From the NCBI GenBank assembly GCA_918026815.1, contig CAKJVC010000012.1, positions 2,108,001 to 2,172,000 on the forward strand: DNA of 64,000 bases. The letters are read 5' to 3'. Every line of letters begins with the position of its first letter. Position 1 is the stretch's first letter. Origin of the DNA: Chalara sp. BL73. Lineage: Eukaryota; Ascomycota; Leotiomycetes; Helotiales. Below, one piece after another: positions 35,969-46,830 of this stretch. The notes under the pieces are model-generated. The model was not told the origin of the DNA. It did no database searches and saw nothing but the letters and a program-made list of their open reading frames with translations. The translations under genes were made by a program, and so were the position numbers.

Positions 35969-37325
35969 TCAAGAACTAGACCCTAGCGTCATAAGAAACT
36001 CATCTTCATCTTCCTCTCCTCTTCGGAGACAGTCAGGCAACACTCCCCGCAGGCCAGGCTCCAAATCCTCATCAACATCAAATGCAGCGAGGAACTTCAG
36101 ATGACTCCAATCCTCGCTATCAGGACCGTCCTTGTGCTCGCAAAAATTGGCTGGTGTTATTGTCTTGTCAGAATTTTGAGATACGTTGCTGACAGACCTT
36201 GCCATGGGAGCAACTCTCTTGTGTAGAACACTGGATGCGGAGCGACCCTTTGTGTAGCCAATGGTGCTTTTGGAAGCAGCAGCAGCAGCATTGTGTCGCA
36301 TGGTGGATTGATTCAAGGGTGCGGAGACTGATTTTGATCGTGAGAGAAACCCTGTGGCTTTAGGAATTGTGCTGGATGTCTTGTTTGGCGCAGCAAGCGA
36401 TTTAGAAGCGACCGAAAGAGCAGTAGCAGCCTTTCTGGAAGCAATCGTACTAACGGTTCTTGTTGGAACTGTTGTGGTCTCCGTATCTCGAGCCATTGGC
36501 TTCTTTGTTGAATGATCCTTTTTCTTGAGATGCTTAAATGTTTCCGGAACATCACCAACAGTCCAATTCTCGTCTGACTCAATCATCTCCAAAATACTGG
36601 CTTCACACTCCTTTACTGACTTCCGATACCCTTCTTGCGCTTGCCGCTCCATTTTGGTAAGACCATTGTTATCGACCTCATTATGATACACATTGAATAT
36701 TCCTCTCATGAGATTTTCTGGCTTGAGAACATCATAATTGAGACAGCCCCTTGGGAAGTCCTCAGAGTCATACGGTAGGTCCTTGGGCTTTGGGGGAGCA
36801 TATTCTACCTCTCGTTCTACCAATGGACTTTCATCACCATGGATCTGGAGCTTAACAGTTTCACCGTGTGTAACCTTCTTTGGTCGTCTGCTACCTGTCT
36901 TTGGGGCTTGCGTCTTGTCCGATTCCTTATCTGGTGCAGGTCCAGCCGGCGTTTGAAAGACCTTGGCTTTCGCATTTGTTGTCTTATTTCCCAGAGGGGC
37001 TCTAGTGCGCGGTCCTAGGTCCTGTCAGTCTATGTCATATGGCCCAAACAGGCAGCTTACCCATCGGAGTCACGAAAGCATTCTTGTCAAATGTTGTTCC
37101 TCTTTTGCCAGTAACCAGATTCTCTATTCCTTTTCCTTTTCCTGACTTCCCACCGAATCCTCCTGGCGCATTCTCATCATTCAGTGGAAGCTTCAATGGT
37201 GTTTTCGGGAATTTGTTGCCTGGCGTCTTTGGTTGCAATCCTCTGACTCCCTGATTGAGTGGTTTTGCTGCTGCTGCTTGGCGATGGCCATGCGCCAGAT
37301 TCTCTTGATCGCGTGCTGCTAACAT
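35969..37325 (-). CDS. Securin-like anaphase inhibitor (Cut2/Pds1 type)
   Basis: Securins bind and hold separase until they are destroyed by the anaphase-promoting complex. Exons are 37325-37061 and 37014-35969 (intron 46 bp), giving 436 residues. The N-terminal third is disordered and basic. It holds a KEN-like element (RDQENL, residues 5-10), a repeated KTPGNK / KTPLK theme and, across the intron, a perfect destruction box RAPLGNKTTN at residues 93-102. A middle acidic region (DLPYDSEDFPRGCLNYD, about 165-185) resembles the separase-interaction segment. The C-terminus is Ser/Thr-rich with an acidic end (GEEDEDEF). This order of degrons and acidic interaction segment fits fungal securins, which diverge fast. 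The assignment rests on motifs and not on a close match. It is divergent from tropomyosin. Confidence 0.65.
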
Positions 37326-37691
37326 TTTGTTTAATTCGTAGCTGTGTATGGTTGGATGGATGAATGAATGGATTACATTTGGATTGTCGTGTGTGCTGTG
37401 AAGAAAGGAGTGATCCTAAGCTCGTGAAAGGAGGCCAAGGGAGGCCAATCATGTTGATGGTTCGTTCCTACAGCAACTCCCTCACCAAAATTGGAAGCCA
37501 CAGCCCCATACCCCTGTCTTCTATGAATCGGCTGCTTCGCTCAAACACTCACCCTCACCTCCATCATCAAACTTCCACTGTTCAACCATAAACCGCACAT
37601 CTCACTTCAGTCCCTGCTTCTTAGTTATAATACACCCTCCCATCTATTTGCATACGCAACAAACAAACGCTCACAGCCAGACCCCGTCAAA
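37326..37691. promoter_or_regulatory. Divergent promoter of securin-like and tropomyosin genes
   Basis: 366 bp separate the two start codons; it must carry both core promoters. CT-rich tracts lie on the tropomyosin side (37540-37660). No specific site is identifiable. Confidence 0.55.
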
Positions 37692-38369
37692 ATGGATCGT
37701 ATCAAGGAAGTAAGTCCCCACTAACCCCGCCATACCACACTGCTGGCAACAGCAAATCTCACCACAAATCCTCAAAATCTTTATTTCATGGTTATAGAAT
37801 GTCATCTAACCTGGGGCTCTTTAAACAGAAAATGAACCAGCTCCGCATCGAGGCGGATGGTGCAAAGGAGGAGGTTGAGGAGCACAAGGCAAAGGTCAAA
37901 GCTCTTGAGCAAGACAACCTCCAGAAGGAGCAGGAGATCACTTCTCTCCAGCACAAGAACGGTCTTTTGGAGGCCGAGGTTGAGAAGTTAGAGGCTCATA
38001 TCAAGGACCACAAGGTTGCTGCGGAGGAGGGTCACCAGCATGGCACACAGAATGAGGCTCTTCAACGGAGATTACAACTCCTAGAGGAGGAAGCTGAGGA
38101 GGCCGACAAGAATTTGAGAGAGACAAATGACAAGTGAGTAGCCTGCTTCTATGCCACTGCATTTTCTGCCTGTCTAGATTGAGAAGAAGCAAGCTAACAG
38201 GCTCAGGCTGCGTCAAACCGATGTCAAGGCCGGACACTTCGAACGCAAAGTCCAAGCCCTCGAGCAAGACCGCGACCAGTGGGAGGCCAAGTATGAGGAG
38301 ATGGCTAAGAAATATGATGCTTCTCAAAAGGAGTTGGAGGCATTCCAACTCGAGATCTCAAATATCTAA
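37692..38369 (+). CDS. TPM1: Tropomyosin
   Basis: Coiled-coil dimer that stabilises formin-built actin cables. Exons are 37692-37709, 37829-38133 and 38207-38369 (introns 119 and 73 bp), giving 161 residues, the standard fungal length. It begins MDRIKE and continues KMNQLRIEADGAKEEVEE. The whole chain follows a heptad pattern of Leu/Ala core positions with Glu/Lys flanks and no proline, ending LEAFQLEISNI. The phase of exon 3 is fixed by restoring KLRQTDVKAGHFERKVQALE (split: KLRQTDVKA, HFERKVQALE), the conserved C-terminal heptads. An alternative first exon starting at ATG 37799 is open into exon 2 through the acceptor. The gene is convergent with RRP17, 193 bp away. Confidence 0.94.
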
Positions 38370-38562
38370 GGTCTCCTCCACGGTGGTTGACGATATAAAT
38401 AGTCACGATGATGATGTTCTTAGATAGTCTTTTGATGCATAGGGAGGTTTTTATGGCTGAGCAGTGACCGTAAGCGTTGGCGGTTGAAACTGTTTCTACA
38501 TGGGTTACTTGCTGTTGTTAGGGGTCACATAATCCCGAAATGAATGGCGTTTTACTTCTCAT

Positions 38563-39293
38563 TTAGTCCTTGCCTCTCCTGGCATCTGCTTGACTTTTTC
38601 TCTTAGCCTTTATTTTCTCTCGACCGGCCCTTCTCTCTGCTTTGCTCTCATATCTGAACTTCTCTTTTCGGGACTTTTTCGGCCAGACCTTTTTTGCCTT
38701 TTCTTTCTCTACTGGTTTCACCACTAGTTCTGCTTCGTCCTCACTATCATCATTCGTAGGTTTCAATAGCCCTGCTTTCGAGACTTCCACTTCCTCCACT
38801 GTGACAGTCGTATATTTATCCTCATCCACGTACTCCTCTTCATGATCGACAACAGGGACCTCATCTGCGATGCCTTCCCATTCCACTTCCTCCTCGCTGC
38901 CCATGCCTCCCTCCCCCGGGATCTTAGCCTCCTTCAGCAGCGCATTTACAGCATCGACATGCTCCTGTAATTCAACCTTCCGTTCCTCTCGTAACTATGC
39001 CAAAAAAAATTAAAAAATTAGTTGATGGCCCTCGATGATGCAGCAGACTAGCAATTCCAACTAACTTGTTTCCTAAGCACAATTCTCTCTTCCCTAGCCT
39101 TTTTCTCCGCCTCTAATTGTGCCTGCTTGACTCTCTGAACCTTCCGCTTGTGGAATCCAGTCAGGTAATCTTCTCGAGCGCTGAAATCGAAGTTGATTTC
39201 CTCGATTTTGTGCTCTGTCTTCCGTTTCTTGGGGGCATGTGCCAACACTGATTTCTTAGGCCGAGGGTGATTAAAGATCTTCATTTCCGCCAT
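38563..39293 (-). CDS. RRP17: Ribosomal RNA-processing protein 17 (Nop25/NOL12 family)
   Basis: Nucleolar 5'-3' exonuclease-associated factor for 60S (5.8S/25S) rRNA maturation. Exons are 39293-39066 and 38994-38563 (intron 71 bp with a long T run before the acceptor), giving 219 residues. The conserved N-terminal block (EEINFDFSAREDYLTGFHKR, then KAREERIVLRKQ and, across the intron, LREERKVELQEHV) is the Nop25 signature. The rest is acidic in the middle and strongly basic at the end (KAERRAGREKIKAKRKSQ), as in the family and suited to nucleolar targeting. The length matches fungal Rrp17 (about 200-240). It is divergent from BIG1 with 200 bp between starts. Confidence 0.93.
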
Positions 39294-39493
39294 TATGATA
39301 TTTTCTTGCCTTGTTTAACTCGGCGAGAAATTGCTCGTACGAGAAGACCTTTTCTGAGTGGTGAGGCTGAAGGGGGGAGAACTTTATTACGGTAGCCGAA
39401 GTGTGGCTTGACTTGCCAAAGATGCAGTCTTAGGTTGACATCGAAGCTTGAATTCATGGAAGCCTTTCGAGATATCACAACGACTCTTCAGCC
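39294..39493. promoter_or_regulatory. Divergent promoter of RRP17 and BIG1
   Basis: 200 bp between the two ATG codons must contain both promoters. No canonical element is evident. Confidence 0.6.
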
Positions 39494-40594
39494 ATGCGTC
39501 TTTCAATCGCTGCAATCGCTGGTGGCATAGCTGCTGCGCAAGCATGGGAGAATACGTCTCCATTTCTAGTATTCTCCACATCTTCGTATGTGTTATACCA
39601 TACCCTTTACAAAGCTACCACCTCCAACTATGTATCTGGCTACTTTTCGAAGACATATGCTGACATTAATTCTACAGAAAATTTAAACCCCTCCAAAATG
39701 CTCCTAAAGAGCAATTGCAAGCCGCCTCCACACTCCTCTCTACCGCAAAGTCCTTTATTGAGTCGTGCCCCTCGGACTTCTACTACATCATCGAGCAGCC
39801 TAAGCTCTCACCTCTAGACTTTCACCCCGATGCGATGCCTCATTTACTCCGCGAAAGCACATCTCCAGCTATTAAAATAAAATATAGTGTCTCGGACGTT
39901 GTAGGACTAAAAAATGGTGAAGGCGGAGCATTCAAATCAATCCTTGACTTTATCCAGGCGAGTTGTTCGAACGTCCAGGTTCGTAATTGGGAAGCTTTCG
40001 ATGGAGAGGATATCGCAGAAGGCCTCAAATCCGGGGAGAAGACTGCTCTATATCTCAAATTTGATTCGAACGAGCTCTCGCTAGCCAAGGGAAGGAGGGA
40101 GCATCAAGTTAGAGAAAATGGTACGTTAGCCATACCTAATTGAGCTACGCATCAGACTAATATGTATCAGATGCTCGGATTGATTCCATGTTGAGGAACA
40201 CGATGGCACAGGGAGCAGATTATACAGTCATCTATATCAGCACTCCCTTAAACGGGACAGTGAAGGAAGACGCAATGGTTTATGAAGCCGAGTTCGACAG
40301 CCAGGCGCATATCGATCTGAAGAGGAGCATTCAAGCCCGAGTTCCAAAAGAGACTCCAAACAAAGACCATAGGGCGCTGTTCGAGAAGTATCAGTTCTTT
40401 ACACCCGGTGAGCTTCCTCTGGAAACAACTAACAAGCACATGGACTAATTCAGCCAGGTATCTTCATGGGCCTTATCACAGTCATCATTATGTTCATCAT
40501 TATTAGCGTGGGAATCAGCGCCGTATCAAGCTTACAGGTCTCTTATAGTGCATTTGACAAGGAGAATGGTCCTGCCGCTCAGAAGAAGCAGTAA
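39494..40594 (+). CDS. BIG1: BIG1-like ER membrane protein for cell-wall beta-1,6-glucan (V0-ATPase assembly-like)
   Basis: Big1 is needed for beta-1,6-glucan synthesis and is related to the V-ATPase accessory proteins Voa1/Ac45. Exons are 39494-39585, 39678-40120, 40171-40407 and 40458-40594 (introns 92, 50 and 50 bp), giving 302 residues. A signal peptide (residues 1-17, ending IAAAQAW) leads to a lumenal beta-rich domain (SPFLVFSTS, DFYYIIEQP, TALYLKFDSNELS). A single C-terminal transmembrane helix (residues about 259-282, FMGLITVIIMFIIISVGI) follows, with the conserved juxtamembrane SSLQVSYSAFDKE and the tail KKQ that can serve as an ER-retrieval signal. Exon joins all restore family sequence. 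Length and topology match the family. Confidence 0.9.
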
Positions 40595-42963
40595 TCTAGC
40601 CCCAATCGGGGTCAATGGATGGAGGTGTATAACATCATTTGTGTATCAAGTACCTGAGAAACAGCGCGTCTTGTTGAAACGAGGATTCTGGTTTGGAATC
40701 CATAGGAATTGGGAATATAGAATTAAAGCTTCCTACGAACGATCTCATCTGTTCTGTGAGCTCCCATAATTGTAAAAGCGCCCTGATGACGATATGCCAT
40801 CCACATGTGGCTTCACGTCTACCAAATTGGAATAAGTCAAGGTGTTCCAATCACTGTGAATTAGCGAGACAAATACCCTTTTAATGATTGCATTTCAGGT
40901 GTGTTTGAATTGGTTCTTGTTCGTGGATATCCCCATCCTGAAATAGCCTCCTTCAAAACGCCTGCAACGCCGCACCATAAACGACATTTTGATTGCCAAA
41001 AGTCTTTCAACATATAGTTTACTTCTCAGGTACATCTAGTAACCTTTCTATAACATATTTACCTCTTGCTACCGAAACAATGGGCACACCAGGTACTGGA
41101 TGATAGCTGCAGAGAGCTCCGTAAAGAGGGGAACAAAGTGGCTTACTTTTCCTGATCCATCGCTTCAGATCTCGACCGCTATACCCATGTTATCCATTAT
41201 CTCCAGTCTGGTGTACAAGAGGAAGAAACGTGCTTTGTGGCTACCAGCCAGACCTTCTCTTTCATGACTCAACTAACGATGCAGTCACCCGCATACTCCG
41301 AGGCGTATTATCAGCAATTTGAAGGATAACATTGCTCAAGTGAAATCATACTTCCTTTATGATCGCATTTGAGACGTTCCCAGCGCTCATCTCTACCTAT
41401 CTTCAAAGCTATACGATACCCGTCGCCTAATCTCTCGGGGTTCGGCCATCCACAACCTAGATAGGATGGTTAGAGCGGTCTCAAAAGCCACTTTATCCAT
41501 AATCCGTGCTCCATATGAACAATCGCATTCTATTTCTCGGCGTGAAGTACCAGGACCATGAGTATCGCACGTACTAGTTATTATGGAAATGCATTTAGCA
41601 TATAGCGTGTCCGTTAATGTCTCGAGTAGTGGAAGCTTCCGCTGAACTATAATAATTTATGGTCAGGAATGTCTAACTCAGAAGAAAGGTATAAGCAATG
41701 CTATAGAATGAGGTGCAACTAGGGCACCTTCTCCTCCTGGCATATACATACCGGTGTGCGAAAGAGTTTGCATCAATGAGAACTAGGAATCAGAGTTAGC
41801 GACTATCTGGGGTTGAGTATCACAACACTGAGGATCCGAACCCTTACTTCTATACGGCGGTACCAAGGCAGTATTATACTGGAAGAACAAAGCTGAGCTA
41901 ACTTGGGGTACTGTATTTGCATTAGAACTGTTCTAACAGAAAGAAAGTGTAGGCGAACATATCCCTGGCTATCTCTGCTCCCTTACCGGCTTTCCTCCCT
42001 TCTATCTCCCCTTGAATTTGATTTCTTTTGAGCCGGGCATCATTTCAGCCTATCATGCGTTTGACCTATGGGCAATTCCATTAGTATAAAATCTATAAAA
42101 GTGATGCCCTGCTCCTCGTAAAGTTGACGGCAGGATGTGGGGTAAAGGTTTGGCTCTGGGAACTGCACTCACTGCGCCAAACTTTCGTGTCTTCTTTGCG
42201 GAGCCCATTTTCAGTTCAAGGTTGGGTCAATGGGTGGTTTGCACTAGGTCAATTCGGCGATTGTGATAATTTTCTGGCTCTGAGGTTCCGTAGGTTGCAA
42301 TCATCAGAAGCTGAACGAAATAGTGTTTGGTAGCCTTGGATGCGAGGCTGATGCTCGTTCCATCCAGCCCAAATTCATGCCTTAGGCTTCAACTTCAGGG
42401 GGGACAAAAATAGTGATTTTCTTAAGCTAAACCGCTTTTGATCCGGAGGTGCGAATGCAGGAACGCCTGTTTGGAGAAGACGACATAACACGAGAACTAG
42501 CTGTCATCCCAAGTGCTACGAACACGAGGTCGAGCACTGAAGGTGCTTTCTGACACCATCATTTCTATTCACATTCGCTTCCTTCCTTTTTATCAAAATT
42601 CTAGCCACCACTTCTTCGTCAAACCGCCAGGGATTCATACAGTGTGAAGTGCGGAGGATATTCCGGGAGGGGCGTCGTAGAAACTGGGCACAACAAACCG
42701 CAGAACTTGGTCACGTCAATCCGTCGAGATACCTTGCACGACACCGACGACATCGAACACCCTGCGGACCAAGTGGCCGCAGATTCGGTCGCCATACTTT
42801 TCACTACGTCGCCGACATCTGGAAGATCTCTCTTGATTACCAAAGGCAGGACGTGCACCAGCGAGCAAACGACGGATTCGAGGCAGGGCTGCCACAATTG
42901 CCTTTTACGACTAGGCACATCTCCTTTCAAACTCACGACTTTCTTTCGCAGCATTAACACAAC
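40595..42963. other. Long gap upstream of CSI2
   Basis: About 2.4 kb. From 40700 to 42600 there is no frame I can support. The plus-strand frames at 42644-42967 and 42649-42957 lack an ATG and overlap the CSI2 leader, so I treat them as chance. The sequence holds a likely long CSI2 5' leader and promoter. Confidence 0.55.
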
Positions 42964-44067
42964 ATGAGATTCTCACAGCTACCGCTGCTTGCCGCAGCCA
43001 CTCTCTCCATCTTCACGATCATTACAGCCCAAACCACCAACCTCCCGGATCTTTCTGATGCTATTTCTTCGCAGGCATCTGCCGAATCATCAAAAGAAGC
43101 CGCTGGGACAGCGACACCTACTGCGAAAGACAGTTCTTCGAAGTCTACCGGAACAGCAGCAAAGACAACTGGTACTGAAACGAGCGAATCGCAATTTGTC
43201 GTTACTGGTTCGGGTTCTTCAGCTGCTTCAATATCCTCTGTTGCCGTTATCACCGGTGGTGTCTCGGGAACAAACTCGCTACCCAAGAATCTACCAACAC
43301 TTTCGGGTGCTTTTGTGATTGTGGCTCCTTCTGTGCCACCAACTTCAGATGCTCCATTCATGCAGAGATCCAACCTTCCCGAAGGAACCGTTTTCATTGT
43401 AGTAGGCGCCGTCCTCGGATTTCTTGCCATGTCCGTGATATTATGGCGTACACTGGTTGTCTGGTCCATGAACCGGAGTGTCAAACGTGCCGCCATTCAG
43501 CAAACCTCTCACGAAAAGCCCTTGTTCCGCTCACCCGCCGCTACATTTTATAAGTACAAGGATCGTGAGTCATCGATTACTTTGACCCCAATCGGGAAGA
43601 AGAGCGAGAAGAGGGGAAATGTACGGCCTCCGACAGCCCCTGGGGCGGCAAGCTCAGCTTCATTGTTCTTTTCTCCGACAGCTGGTGCAGCTAGTGGAGG
43701 TATGAACCAAACTGGAAATCGTGCGTCAAATTATCTTCCGGCAGGCTATTATGCAGCTGGTGCATCACAACCTGGGAATGGACAAGGGCAAACACATATT
43801 GGAGGTCATCATGCATCGATGTCCATGGCCAATTTGATACCAGGAGACAGATATAGCAAAGCTCGGAGTATGGGACAATCTCCCCCTGGAAGCCCAGAAT
43901 TCAGACCACATGGTGCTTCGACTAGCACCGTGAACTCCAACAATCTTAATCAAGCTCCTGGAGAGCAAAGAGCACCAAGTGCATATCTTGACGATCTGTT
44001 TGATAGCGAGAATGCTCCACCAGCCCCAGGATCTCATCATTACCAAGGAAGCCAGGGTCGATTTTGA
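42964..44067 (+). CDS. CSI2: CSI2-family chitin-synthesis-related single-pass membrane protein
   Basis: Csi2-type proteins influence chitin deposition in fungal walls. The gene is intronless, 367 residues. A signal peptide spans residues 1-21 (ending FTIITAQ). A Ser/Thr/Ala-rich extracellular region follows, likely O-mannosylated. A single transmembrane helix lies at about 143-165 (GTVFIVVGAVLGFLAMSVIL), preceded by the conserved PFMQRSNLPEG and followed by WRTLVVWSMNRSVKRAA, the family's signature. The cytosolic tail is Gly/Ser/Pro-rich and ends with YLDDLFDSENAPP. This layout is exactly that of filamentous CSI2 proteins. ATG 42964 is the first before the signal peptide. Confidence 0.9.
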   Translation: MRFSQLPLLAAATLSIFTIITAQTTNLPDLSDAISSQASAESSKEAAGTATPTAKDSSSKSTGTAAKTTGTETSESQFVVTGSGSSAASISSVAVITGGVSGTNSLPKNLPTLSGAFVIVAPSVPPTSDAPFMQRSNLPEGTVFIVVGAVLGFLAMSVILWRTLVVWSMNRSVKRAAIQQTSHEKPLFRSPAATFYKYKDRESSITLTPIGKKSEKRGNVRPPTAPGAASSASLFFSPTAGAASGGMNQTGNRASNYLPAGYYAAGASQPGNGQGQTHIGGHHASMSMANLIPGDRYSKARSMGQSPPGSPEFRPHGASTSTVNSNNLNQAPGEQRAPSAYLDDLFDSENAPPAPGSHHYQGSQGRF

Positions 44068-45400
44068 AACAGCTATGTTAAATAGAAGGACAGGTTTTGA
44101 GCGCGATTTGCGTAATTGGGTGCATGGATGGGATGGGCATAATTTGCATTTTAAATATCGTCTTTGTAATGGTATGGGGCGTCTTTGCTTCTAGATTTTT
44201 TTGGTGTTTTTCTTTCTGTTGAATGGCGCGTAGCTTGGAATAGTGATAGGATGTAGGTGTGACTTGTACATAGTCTAGATGAGACATGGGTGAATAAGAA
44301 TTTGATCCGACGGTTCCGCCGACATCTGTATCAGTCCTCTGTGCAATTTGCGCGCATTAAGAAGTCCTCAAGCTGCTGCCTTCCTCTGTCCAATGCCATT
44401 GGCTTCCATATAAAAAATGTTCCACATTAACTCCTTCACATTTGGCAACACTCAGCAGTGACAAATTCCTAGGATTCAGTATAATTCCAATGCATGACTG
44501 AGATTACTTAAATCTTGTGAACAAAGTAGAGCAGGGGGATGCAAGATTTTCAGTATTCGCTTTTAGACTGTGATATAACACATCACAATATGAACAACAT
44601 CCATGAGGACCCATTCCATCTTTGAGTTTGCTTCGAAGATGAAACCTGGTTGAGTAATTTCGGTGCCTGTAGAGAGCCCGCCGTACCATGGTGTTATAGT
44701 TATGATTTTTGACGCAGCTTACCGATTCATGTACTCTCTAACTTCATCAGCGTTCTATTGGTTATCACTCAGGTCTCGGGCCGAATGATCGGGTAGAGAG
44801 AGGGTTACCCCGACCTCACGTTCCTCCAAGTGCCTTCCAGCCAGGACGGAACCCTCCGATAGAACACATTAATAACTGAAATATAATGGTGGGCTTGAAC
44901 GTGGTAATCCTTTGAAATGTGGTCAATTGATTCTTCTCCCTGAATTCTCTCCCCGCCATGCAAGTCAAGTCCGAAAAGAGTCACGATTCATCAGATCCCC
45001 AGCACGATGCAAATAAAGTTTGATGCTCAGACTTTGTATTCATTGGGTATCAAAACTCCACCATCACAAACAAAGCAGTCTCAGAAATGAGTACTGAAGC
45101 AGAGAATAGGAACTCCAGAGCACCAGTAATTACTCCAGTATAGGCAGCCCCGCAGTAATATCTTTCAAAAAGGGCCTTAGCTAAAGAGAAACCATGGTCA
45201 CGCCAGAACATTAGCAGTAACTTCCCGCATTAATCTGCGAAACCCGTCGTATATGAAATAGGAGAATTAAAGAAACAATCAATGCCTACCAAGAGTTCTA
45301 GAAAAGAAATCAATAAATCAAGCCGACTCCACACAATGTGGATCTATTTATGACAGAGGCAAGGGAAGCGAGTCTTAAGTTTTCTACTTCTGAATAGATG
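44068..45400. other. Intergenic region downstream of CSI2
   Basis: About 1.3 kb, no supported gene. A short minus-strand frame at 44504-44689 is unremarkable. Confidence 0.6.
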
Positions 45401-46830
45401 TCAGTATAGGTCTTGAAGTTCATGAAGCTCACCGCGAGAAGCAATGTATTTACCTTTAGCCATCTTTCCAGAATGAAATCGCGCAGAAGTGTCAGACGTC
45501 TTCATGGCAGCCTCAGCTAGAAACACGCTTACCCTTGGGATGCATAGCAATATTAAAGAGGCGGTTGCCAGCGTCACGAGAGCTTCCACGGTGTTTGTGA
45601 TGTCACCAAGAACATTCTTAGTAACCTTGACCTTGCCATCCATATGATTTGTCTTCGGAGTATGAATCGCAATACACTTCTTGAAACCCACGGCGTCAGC
45701 ATCGATTAAATCAGCCTCGGTTCCAGCCTCATAGATACGCTCCAATTGCATGCAGAAATCCACATCTGGAACTATATCAAGGAAATAGGCAACTCTTAGT
45801 ATGTCACATAGCTGACCAATTGGTATATCCTTGAAACTGGTGCGACTGGCTTACATTGATGATATGACCCAAGGCAAGCCAGAGGCTAACTTAGCCTGGC
45901 TAATTCATAAATTGAGCGTGGCCCTTGATGTTTCGACTCAGAGCGTATTCTATGCGTTTGTACTCGTCGTTGCACTTCTTAGCATAACGGCATTGCCAGA
46001 GAGCTGGAGCACAGATGTATTTTCCAACAGGATCACCTTCGGAGAGAACTGTAGAGGCTTCGGGGTCGAAGATAACTCGATCGGAGAGTTGACTGACGGT
46101 TAGAGGATCAGTGGCATTGAGGCAAGCTAGGAGGGAAGGCAAAGTGGCTTGTAGCGATGACTCCATTACGGCGTAGTTTGCAGGTTGGTTTCGATCGTCA
46201 ATATCGAGAAAGGCGTTGAACTTGATATTACCATACATTACGTAAACCACAGCAGAGACTAGAGCACTGTAGTTATGTCAATATGTGCTAGATCATATGT
46301 GGGAGTAAGTTAGGAGGCTTAACTTACTAACGAATGAGGGAGACCCGATGGCCTTTTCTCCCACGACGACCTACAGAGACCAGTAAATTTAGCCAAGAGG
46401 TACAGATAGATGTCAATCGATAGAGCCGCTTACTTAAAACGTCTCTAATATCAGTATTTTTGCGATTCTCTTCAGTTTCTGGTACGATCTCGTGAACAAG
46501 AATGTCAGCATGTCGTAAACTAATGAAGTTATGGGGACACCAGATGTAGTATTCAAAGTTAGCCTGACATGGAGAGGATGCCATTAGACGATTCATACAA
46601 GCCCCTTGCTAATGATGAATATACAAAGCTGAATGAAAGTAGCAGAAGAAGGAATCTCCACTTACAATTTTGCGAGCGCCTTCGCGAGCACCATATCCTG
46701 CAATTGAGAATCTCAACCCATCGCCGTTACCACTGGAGTACATACCTGCACAGTGTTAGCTACTCTGACAGGTTTATGTTGCGGCACATCCAATCCAAAG
46801 CTTAGCAGCATCAATCTTCCAAGAATTAGA
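45401..46830 (-). CDS. Unknown multi-exon gene, possibly a membrane protein, perhaps decayed
   Basis: No family recognised. Coding-like minus-strand segments can be joined with consensus introns. A first exon may begin at an ATG near 46815 (MLLSFGLDVPQHKPVRV), followed by DMVLAKALAK, then a segment with GVPITSLVYDMLTFLFTRS ending ILETF and a TAA at an exon end near 46434. Next is VVVGEKAIGSPSFV (46370-46328), then SAVVYVMYGNIKFNAFLDIDD onward (to about 45940). A last exon (45790-45401) holds TNTVEALVTLATASLILLCI, a probable membrane helix. A competing frame exists for the third segment (CQANFEYYIWCPHNF), so the 5' structure is unresolved. The TAA falls where CAA would join two phase-0 exons. 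Acidic and hydrophobic alternation suggests one or two membrane spans. Flanked by AT-rich DNA. Confidence 0.35.

Noticed and set aside
42644..42967. Frames directly before CSI2 that end at its ATG (uORF-like)
   Set aside because: They have no ATG start, only GTG, and two different frames overlap; most likely chance openness in the leader.
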